A DNA stretch of 18,930 nt from an uncultured Eubacteriales bacterium (lineage in GTDB: Bacteria; Bacillota; Clostridia; Christensenellales; Christensenellaceae), in contig UQXU01000027.1 of NCBI GenBank assembly GCA_900545085.1, positions 1 through 18,930 on the forward strand, read 5' to 3'. The notes below the pieces were generated by a model. The model was not told the DNA's origin. It searched no databases and saw only the letters and a program-made list of their open reading frames with translations. The position numbers were made by a program, and so were the translations under genes. The first letter of the stretch is position 1. The number at the start of each line of letters is the position of its first letter. Of this stretch, positions 13,719 to 18,930 are shown in pieces.

Positions 13719-14909
13719 TCAGTAATTTTCACTGAGCTGTTCAAAATATGCCTTCGGATGTTTGCAAACAGGGCAGACGTCAGGAGCTTCCGTTCCGTAG
13801 TGAACATGACCGCAGTTTGTGCAAATCCAAGCGATAGGCTGCTCTTTCTTAAATACCTTGTCCTCGACAATGTTGCTGCGCAATTTCAGATAACGCTCCT
13901 CGTGGCGCTTTTCTATCTCTCCGACCTGTTCAAAGAGGAGTGCGATCTCATCGAAGCCCTCTTCCTTTGCCTCTTTGGCGAATGTAGCGTACATATCGGT
14001 CCACTCGTAGTTTTCGCCGTCGGCAGCATCCTTCAGGTTTGTGAGCGTATCGGGAACTTTTCCGTCGTGCAGCAGCTTAAACCAGATTTTAGCGTGCTCT
14101 CTTTCGTTTACTGCTGTCTCTTCGAACAGAGCGGAAATCTGAACGTAACCGTCTTTTTTAGCCTGAGATGCGTAGTAGGTGTATTTGTTGCGAGCCATGG
14201 ATTCGCCTGCGAAAGCTGTCTCCAGATTTGCTTCTGTTTTAGAACCACGGAATTCGACCTTGCCTGAAGGTGAATTTGCATCTCCGACGAGTTCTATTTT
14301 TTCAAAATCCTCAGCGCCGTGCTTGCAGAGCGGGCATACGAAATCGGCAGGCAGATTCTCGCCCTCGTATACATAACCGCAAATCTTGCAGCGCCATCCG
14401 ATTTTAACGCCGGAGGATGAAGAGGGAGCCGCGGGTTTGGGCTTCACGTCGGAATGATAGTACGCGTATGTCAGAGACGGAACCTCGTCCAAAACTTCGG
14501 CTGCGGTGACGTCAGCGACAAACAGAGTGTGAGATCCGAGATCCAGCGTAGAGATGACCTTGCCGGAGATATATGCGTTAGTATATTTTGTTATGTAGTA
14601 AATGCCGTTCTCTCCGCGGGCGCACGCGTCGAATCCGTCGAATTTATCAACGTCACGACCGCTCTGGAATCCAAATCGTTTGAAATAGTCGAAGGGAACT
14701 TTTTGTGTAAGAAGGGACACCGTGAATTCCCCTTCGGCCAGTATCATGTCATGTGTGTAATTCTGCTTGTTAACTGTGATGGATACTCTCAGAGGATCGC
14801 TTGTCAGCTGGGAGAGTGTGTTTATAATACATGCGTTGTCTTTTTCTCCCTGCTTGGCGGAGAGTACATACAGACCGTAGCTTATTTTGTTTACTGCCTT
14901 CTTGTTCAC
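13719..14909 (-). CDS. Flavin reductase-rubredoxin-rubrerythrin-rubredoxin fusion protein
   Basis: This 396-residue protein joins four modules. Residues 1-152 are a flavin reductase-like FMN-binding domain, as in high-molecular-weight rubredoxin (Hrb). Residues 168-208 are a rubredoxin with C174xxC177 and C192xxC195. Residues 218-350 are the rubrerythrin four-helix diiron domain with '[12 protein letters not shown]' (E236), '[11 protein letters not shown]' (262-272) and '[10 protein letters not shown]' (331-340). Residues 358-392 are a C-terminal rubredoxin with C363xxC366 and C379xxC382. Rubrerythrins reduce peroxide using electrons delivered through rubredoxin; here NAD(P)H, FMN, iron and diiron steps could run in one chain. 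That flow is inferred from domain order. The start is GTG at 14909 with AGAGAGG 7 bases before. Its own promoter and terminator make it a single-gene unit. Confidence 0.94.
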   Translation of the reverse strand: MNKKAVNKISYGLYVLSAKQGEKDNACIINTLSQLTSDPLRVSITVNKQNYTHDMILAEGEFTVSLLTQKVPFDYFKRFGFQSGRDVDKFDGFDACARGENGIYYITKYTNAYISGKVISTLDLGSHTLFVADVTAAEVLDEVPSLTYAYYHSDVKPKPAAPSSSSGVKIGWRCKICGYVYEGENLPADFVCPLCKHGAEDFEKIELVGDANSPSGKVEFRGSKTEANLETAFAGESMARNKYTYYASQAKKDGYVQISALFEETAVNEREHAKIWFKLLHDGKVPDTLTNLKDAADGENYEWTDMYATFAKEAKEEGFDEIALLFEQVGEIEKRHEERYLKLRSNIVEDKVFKKEQPIAWICTNCGHVHYGTEAPDVCPVCKHPKAYFEQLSENY

Positions 14910-14957
14910 GATGATACCTCTCTTTCCTTGGTGAAAGTGCTTATTTAAAAGCTATTT

Positions 14958-14994
14958 ATTATATAACCTAATTTAAAAGTGATGAAACTTCACT
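14958..14994 (-). promoter_or_regulatory. Promoter with overlapping inverted repeat before the rubrerythrin fusion
   Basis: On the minus strand a perfect TATAAT (14963-14958) stands about 50 bases before the GTG start. The -35 place (14986-14981, TTCATC) is poor. It is covered by an inverted repeat AGTGA/TCACT (14978-14982 and 14990-14994, 7-base spacer). A weak -35 under a palindrome suggests a regulated promoter, perhaps stress-controlled; the sequence is not a clear PerR box. Confidence 0.5.
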
Positions 14995-15022
14995 AATGGA
15001 AAAACACGGTTATTTATTCTTT

Positions 15023-17224
15023 TTATAACGCTGTCGTCGCTGAAAGTGCGCTCTCGGACGGCTTGTTCAGCCGTCTTTTCTCTTTTATGCTTATTACTAT
15101 GAGGGTTAATATTACAAACAAAAGCGTTATACCTGCCATAACCAAGACGTTTTGCACTAAACCGCTGCAATCTGATATGGCAGCGCGCAAGGCTCTTATG
15201 GAATAAGTGAACGGCATGTAATTGACGAGCGACGATACAAAATCACCTGATATTTCTGCGGGATAGCTGCCCGTGGAGCAGGAGAGCTGCAATACCATAA
15301 ATACAAGGCAAATGAAACTCCCCAGCGGTCCAAACGAGGAATTAAAGAAATACACTATAGACATGAACATCACACCTGCCAGACAGGATACCGCAAAAGT
15401 CAGCATAAGATGCTCAGGTTCAAATCCGTTGAAGATGCAGAGAGCTAAGACCATAACGGCGGACCATATTAATGCGACAGGATACATGACGCTCGCCTTG
15501 CTTGCCCAAAAGGAAAAGACGCCGTTTCCTCTGCGCTTGTTTATGGGATAAAACATGCAGAATGAAAGGCACGCGACCCAAAGCGCTGCTGTCATCATAT
15601 ACGGAGCCATTCCGTGCCCATTGTTTTTTACTACGGATATTTCTGTTTTCTTGTCGTCCACAGGTGAGGCGAACATGTCGTGGGTGTCGTCTGAAACAAC
15701 AGAAGTAGTATCGGATATTTCATCTGAGGCGTCGCTGAGGCTGGAGGTTAGCGTGCTCGTGCCGTCGGACGCGCCGATAAGTCCGTCGGAGACGCTCAGA
15801 CTGCCGTTGTACAGTTCCTCCGTACCATCTGCCAGCTGGTTAGCTCCGTCCTGTATTGAGGCTATACCGGAAGAAAGAGCGGAGTTGTTTGAAACCAGCT
15901 TGTTCGTGCCTTGCGCCAGCTCGGATGCTCCGGAATATAGAGAAGAAGCGCCTTCGTTCAGCTGAGCTACGGAAGATTTAAGCTCGTCAAACATGGAGCC
16001 GCTGTCGGAGAGAGCGGAATTGACCTGCTCTATTACGCCTTCTGCGCCTGACGTCGCCGCGCCGGCTGCGACCGTTGACATTGTATCTGAAATAGTATTT
16101 GAAACTGCATTTTCAATAGAAGTTGAAGATATGTTGTCTGCCGCGCCGTTTAGAGTTCCGGAGACTATGCCTGCGATTAAGCTCTGCGCCTGAGCTTCCG
16201 AATAGCCTGCGGAGGTGAGCGCGCTTATCATCTGCTGTATGTTTACGTCCTGCAAAACATAGGCGGTTATGTGTTCGACTGTGCTGTCGGAAGTGAGCGA
16301 ATCCTGAATGTTTTCGGATACTGCCGAGCCTATACCCGAGGATAGCTGCTCTGCATATTTGGATACTCCGGAGGAAGCGGCAGAAGCTATGGTCTCTTTT
16401 TGTTTATCGTCGAGCTCGACGGCAGGGAGAGATATATCTGCGACTGCGCTGTTAAGCCGGCTCATGCCGTCAGATAGTGTTTTTGCTCCGGAAGCAAGGC
16501 TTTGTGCGCCGCTGTCTGCGCTTTCCGCGCCCTGTAGATACTCTGAAATGCCGTCGGAGTATGTGTCTATTCCGTCGGTAAATGTGAGCATACTGTCGGA
16601 CAGTGTTTTAATTCCGCTGCTCAGCTCGGCGTTGCCGTCGGATAAAAGTACGAGACCGTCATAAAGCTCGCCCGCGCCTTCTGCGGCGTCGTTCATCCCA
16701 TCGCCTATATTCCCGAGCTGTTCAAAAATCACCTCGGAATATGTTTTGGTCACTGTTTCCGAGATGCTGTTTTGTATGCTGATTAAGGCGGATTCACTCA
16801 GTTTACTTGCGATATAGCTTGCGCCGGGGTTTGTTTTGTAGTCCAGAACCATTTTTTCCGGATTATCGGACAGGAGCGTTGTTGCATTTTGCGAGAAATT
16901 CGCAGGTATGCTGATTACCATATAGTAGGTTCCGTTTTCTAATCCCTCGTCTGCCGATTCTTGATTGGTGAATGTAAACTTGAGAGAATTATTCTCTTTT
17001 AAGCTGTCTACCAGTTCTTCGCCGATGTTGAGCGTTTTGCCGTTGTATTCGGCCGCCTCATCGTTGTTTACTATAGCTACGGGCAGATGGTCTACCTTGC
17101 CGTAAGGGTCCCACATAGAACCCAGGAAAATTGTCGTATAAATACTGGGGATGAGTATTATTGCTGCTAAAGCTGCCAGCATGAATTTGTTTTTAAATAG
17201 GCTGCGCCACTCTTTTTTTATCAA
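15023..17224 (-). CDS. YhgE/Pip-family membrane protein (ABC-2 type transporter-like)
   Basis: This 733-residue protein has one N-terminal transmembrane helix (about 13-35), a large extracytoplasmic part (36-535) and about five C-terminal helices (540-715). The N-terminal part 'PYGKVDHLPVAIVNNDEAAE' and the later 'GSYPAEISGDFV' and 'MPFTYSIRALRAAISD' are hallmarks of YhgE/Pip proteins, relatives of the Lactococcus phage infection protein, with an ABC-2 membrane fold. The outer part has many repeats of 'LxxG' type ('LASGAKTLSDGMSRL', 'LADGTEELYNG') expected to form long coiled coils or helical spokes. The start is TTG at 17224, with AAGAAGGG 7 bases before. The transported substrate is unknown; related proteins are linked to phage entry or envelope export. 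A TetR regulator is divergently encoded and probably controls it. No terminator was found after it. Confidence 0.92.
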   Translation of the reverse strand: MIKKEWRSLFKNKFMLAALAAIILIPSIYTTIFLGSMWDPYGKVDHLPVAIVNNDEAAEYNGKTLNIGEELVDSLKENNSLKFTFTNQESADEGLENGTYYMVISIPANFSQNATTLLSDNPEKMVLDYKTNPGASYIASKLSESALISIQNSISETVTKTYSEVIFEQLGNIGDGMNDAAEGAGELYDGLVLLSDGNAELSSGIKTLSDSMLTFTDGIDTYSDGISEYLQGAESADSGAQSLASGAKTLSDGMSRLNSAVADISLPAVELDDKQKETIASAASSGVSKYAEQLSSGIGSAVSENIQDSLTSDSTVEHITAYVLQDVNIQQMISALTSAGYSEAQAQSLIAGIVSGTLNGAADNISSTSIENAVSNTISDTMSTVAAGAATSGAEGVIEQVNSALSDSGSMFDELKSSVAQLNEGASSLYSGASELAQGTNKLVSNNSALSSGIASIQDGANQLADGTEELYNGSLSVSDGLIGASDGTSTLTSSLSDASDEISDTTSVVSDDTHDMFASPVDDKKTEISVVKNNGHGMAPYMMTAALWVACLSFCMFYPINKRRGNGVFSFWASKASVMYPVALIWSAVMVLALCIFNGFEPEHLMLTFAVSCLAGVMFMSIVYFFNSSFGPLGSFICLVFMVLQLSCSTGSYPAEISGDFVSSLVNYMPFTYSIRALRAAISDCSGLVQNVLVMAGITLLFVILTLIVISIKEKRRLNKPSESALSATTAL

Positions 17225-17276
17225 TTCAAAGCCCTTCTTTCTGATTTAAATGGCGTAAAGCGATGCTTTAGTGACA

Positions 17277-17305
17277 ATTATATAAAAGAAGCTTTTTTTG
17301 TACAA
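17277..17305 (-). promoter_or_regulatory. Promoter of the YhgE/Pip gene
   Basis: On the minus strand TTGTAC (17305-17300), a 17-base spacer and a perfect TATAAT (17282-17277). The predicted start near 17270 gives a leader of about 45 bases. Confidence 0.7.
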
Positions 17306-17398
17306 TCATCAGGTTTGTCTAATATGTGGGATAATAAACAATTTTAAAAATAATGTCGATTTCTTCACTAAAATTCATTTGATATACACGTATCTTTT

Positions 17399-17440
17399 AA
17401 ACAATGTCATGTTGTTTTTTGACGGGATCAAATTTATAAT
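17399..17440 (+). promoter_or_regulatory. tetR promoter with candidate TetR operator
   Basis: A perfect -10 TATAAT (17435-17440) has TTGTTT (17412-17417) 17 bases upstream as a weak -35. That hexamer is also the right arm of an inverted repeat, AAACAA (17399-17404) and TTGTTT (17412-17417), with a 7-base centre. A repressor bound there would block the promoter, as in TetR self-regulation. A second, poorer palindrome GATA/TATC lies at 17381-17394. Confidence 0.5.
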
Positions 17441-17472
17441 ATGAATGATATTATTAGAGGATGCTGATTGAA

Positions 17473-18093
17473 ATGAATATAAAGAATACAGAAGACAGAA
17501 GAGTCAGAAAGAGCAAACAGGCTTTGCGGAAAGCTTTCAGAGAGCTGATAACAGAAAAGCCTTTGAAGTATATAACTATAAAAGAACTTGTAGAAAGAGC
17601 AGATCTAAACAGGTCTACGTTTTATCATCATTATAAAGATATTCCGGATATGTTTGCCCAATTAGAGCAGGAGCTTTACGACGAGCTCAGCCAAGTCAAG
17701 TGCAGGAATGTGCTGGAACGTGATTCAATACCTGAGCTGCAAAAAAAGACGTATCAGTATATATATGATCTTTGCCGCAAGATTAAAGAAAATGCGGAGC
17801 TTTTTGAGTGCATATTAAATAAAAACGGAGACTTAAATTTTGTCAATAGATGTGAAGAATTATTGGCGAGCAATATAATGCCTACAGTAGAGAAAGCTCT
17901 GGACGATTCTTTAGACGTCGGTATGCTTTATCATTTTTTGCAGGGGGGCTGCCTCGGGATAATTAAAGCATGGGCGAACAGCGGATTTAGCGAATCAATA
18001 AAAAATACGTCTGAGCGTCTTTTTTATTATGCGAGAGGCCTTATCGTGACTCATAATCAGCTTGCAGGAAAAGAAACTGAGCTCTTGCTGTAA
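17473..18093 (+). CDS. TetR/AcrR-family transcriptional regulator
   Basis: This is a 206-residue DNA-binding regulator. The N-terminal TetR helix-turn-helix spans about residues 12-56, with 'ITIKELVERADLNRSTFYHH' (34-53) and the following 'YKDIPDMF' linking to the helical ligand/dimer domain. The C-terminal domain, with 'LQGGCLGIIKAWANSGF', resembles the C-terminal region found in many Firmicute TetR proteins encoded beside YhgE/Pip genes. I prefer the ATG at 17473, which AGAGG (17456-17460) precedes by 12 bases; the ATG at 17461 directly abuts that AGAGG and has no spacing. It faces the YhgE gene across a shared 248-base region holding both promoters and at least one palindrome, so it probably represses that gene and itself. 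The inducer is unknown. Confidence 0.93.
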   Translation: MNIKNTEDRRVRKSKQALRKAFRELITEKPLKYITIKELVERADLNRSTFYHHYKDIPDMFAQLEQELYDELSQVKCRNVLERDSIPELQKKTYQYIYDLCRKIKENAELFECILNKNGDLNFVNRCEELLASNIMPTVEKALDDSLDVGMLYHFLQGGCLGIIKAWANSGFSESIKNTSERLFYYARGLIVTHNQLAGKETELLL

Positions 18094-18149
18094 ATTGTAA
18101 CTGCCATATATGCCTCCCTCGATTCAAAAGCCGGAGCAGCGGAACAATG

Positions 18150-18180
18150 AAAAACCCCCTCGCCTTTGCGAAGGGGTTTT
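18150..18180. terminator. Bidirectional terminator between tetR and tRNA-Leu
   Basis: AAAACCCC (18151-18158) pairs with GGGGTTTT (18173-18180), and TCGC (18160-18163) with GCGA (18168-18171), with one mismatch between the two helices and a CTTT loop. It has T residues on either strand and serves convergent units: tetR on the plus strand and tRNA-Leu on the minus strand. Confidence 0.9.
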
Positions 18181-18201
18181 GACTCGGAGCTTGCTCCGAC
18201 G

Positions 18202-18288
18202 TGGTGCCGGCAGCCGGACTCGAACCGGCACGGATTTTACTCCGAGGGATTTTAAGTCCCTTGTGTCTGCCAATTTCACCATGCCGGC
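18202..18288 (-). tRNA. tRNA-Leu (anticodon UAA)
   Basis: On the minus strand an 87-base tRNA begins GCCGGCA (18288-18282), pairing with TGCCGGC at the 3' end, and CCA is encoded (18204-18202). The anticodon stem GGGA/TCCC encloses loop CTTAAAA, giving TAA, which reads UUA (and UUG by wobble). The long variable arm (CGGA...TCCG) marks a class II tRNA, as expected for leucine. The T-loop GGTTCGAGTCC is normal. A further hairpin (18184-18199) stands between its 3' end and the terminator. Confidence 0.98.
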
Positions 18289-18304
18289 GGCACATATCTA
18301 GCTG

Positions 18305-18334
18305 ATTATATCATGCCGCTCCCATATTCGTCAA
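18305..18334 (-). promoter_or_regulatory. Promoter of tRNA-Leu
   Basis: On the minus strand TTGACG (18334-18329), an 18-base spacer and a perfect TATAAT (18310-18305) stand about 17 bases before the tRNA 5' end, so the tRNA has its own promoter just after the glycosyltransferase gene. Confidence 0.85.
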
Positions 18335-18345
18335 GTCTGAATATG

Positions 18346-18930
18346 TTAAATAAGGCTGAGTACAAAGTCGGCTGTATTTTTTGCGCTTTCTTTCTTAACG
18401 TGCTGTCTGCGTGCGTCGCTCATACATTGCAGAGTCTCTGCATCCAGCATTTCTATCGCAGAGGCTGCGTTAAAATATTTGTTGGTGAGCAATGCGAGCC
18501 GACTGTTTACGTAATAAGCCGTGTTGGCTTCTTCGACTCCGGGCAAAGGCTGCATTAGGAGTAAAGTTTTGTCTTTGCGCAGCGCTTCCGTCGTCGTGAG
18601 TCCTCCCGGTTTGGTGAAGACTATGTCGGCCGCATCCATGTATTCGTCCATATTGTCCACAAATCCCAACAGCTTGAAGTTGCTCTCACCTTCGGGGTAT
18701 TTTTTTTCCAGCTTTCGCAGCAGGTTTTCGTTTGAGCCGCATATTACGACAACCTGCCAGCAGTCCAGGGATTCCAGACTGCGCACGGCGTCGGGCAAAG
18801 TCCCCATGCCCATTCCTCCGCTGAGTACGAGCAAAGTAGGCTTTTTCTCCAGACCAAGCTTTTCGCGGGCTTCATCCTTGCTGATTGATTTTTCAAATTT
18901 AGAGGCGAGCGGAATGCCGAAGGGTTTTAC
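18346..18930 (-). CDS. GT-B glycosyltransferase (MGDG synthase/UgtP/MurG-like), C-terminal part
   Basis: The open frame enters from the right edge and ends at 18346; 194 residues are visible and the N-terminal half is outside the window. It starts within 'KPFGIPLASKF', which corresponds to the linker between the two GT-B Rossmann domains. It continues with 'VLSGGMGMG', then 'GFVDNMDEYMDAADIVFTKP' followed by GGLTTTEA, the nucleotide-sugar binding signature of diacylglycerol glycosyltransferases (MGD1/UgtP) and MurG. Such enzymes build glycolipids from UDP-sugars on the inner membrane face. The 'TKPGGLTTTEA' wording favours the MGDG synthase/UgtP group over MurG. No terminator follows the stop; the tRNA-Leu promoter lies immediately after it. 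Confidence 0.88.
   Translation of the reverse strand, partial: VKPFGIPLASKFEKSISKDEAREKLGLEKKPTLLVLSGGMGMGTLPDAVRSLESLDCWQVVVICGSNENLLRKLEKKYPEGESNFKLLGFVDNMDEYMDAADIVFTKPGGLTTTEALRKDKTLLLMQPLPGVEEANTAYYVNSRLALLTNKYFNAASAIEMLDAETLQCMSDARRQHVKKESAKNTADFVLSLI

Noticed and set aside
15057..15075. GACGGCT/AGCCGTC hairpin considered as a terminator near the YhgE gene end
   Set aside because: It lies inside the coding sequence before the stop, and on the minus strand no T-run follows; the TTTT is on the plus side, where no gene arrives.
1..18930. CRISPR array, prophage or toxin-antitoxin system
   Set aside because: No series of evenly spaced repeats, phage structural or integrase motif, or paired small toxin/antitoxin genes was seen in either strand.

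Overview
The window looks like chromosomal DNA of an anaerobic, low-to-medium GC Firmicute, most likely a Clostridia member. The reasons are a T-box riboswitch before thrS, strong AGGAGG-type ribosome binding sites, the order thrS-infC-rpmI-rplT-SpoU methyltransferase, a rubrerythrin fusion for oxygen defence, a CsbB/YfhO-like glycosylation pair, and a YhgE/Pip protein with a divergent TetR regulator. I see no phage, CRISPR array or intact transposase.

Layout. 1-1675 (minus): the first 25 codons of a probable YhcC/TIGR01212 radical SAM protein, a Mn-type cation diffusion facilitator and a small lipoprotein with its own promoter and terminator. 1865-5548 (plus): a polyprenyl-phosphate glycosyltransferase (GT2) and a large YfhO-type membrane glycosyltransferase in one operon. 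5553-10034 (plus): a translation block. It has a consensus promoter, a threonine T-box and thrS; then a 98-base multi-hairpin element, a second strong promoter and an attenuator leader; then infC, rpmI, rplT and an rRNA/tRNA 2'-O-methyltransferase.

The main correction to a naive annotation is infC. Its coding region starts at a non-canonical AUA codon at 8100, not at the GTG at 8145.

10035-13598 (minus genes): a 279-base intergenic stretch full of inverted repeats, possibly an IS3-like remnant or MITE, then glmS and glmM, a two-gene operon for UDP-GlcNAc precursors without room for a glmS ribozyme. 13666-14963 (minus): a single polypeptide joining flavin reductase, rubredoxin, rubrerythrin diiron and rubredoxin domains. 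15023-18093: a 733-residue YhgE/Pip membrane protein facing a TetR regulator across a shared promoter region. 18150-18334: a bidirectional terminator and tRNA-Leu(UAA) with its own promoter. 18346-18930: the C-terminal part of a GT-B lipid glycosyltransferase.

The recurring theme is cell-envelope sugar supply and use (glmM/glmS, GT2/YfhO, the terminal glycosyltransferase) alongside a translation-factor cluster controlled at RNA level by three devices: T-box, infC leader attenuator and non-canonical start. The least explained piece is the four-way-junction element at 7803-7900. All calls rest on reading motifs by eye; no homology search or folding program was run.
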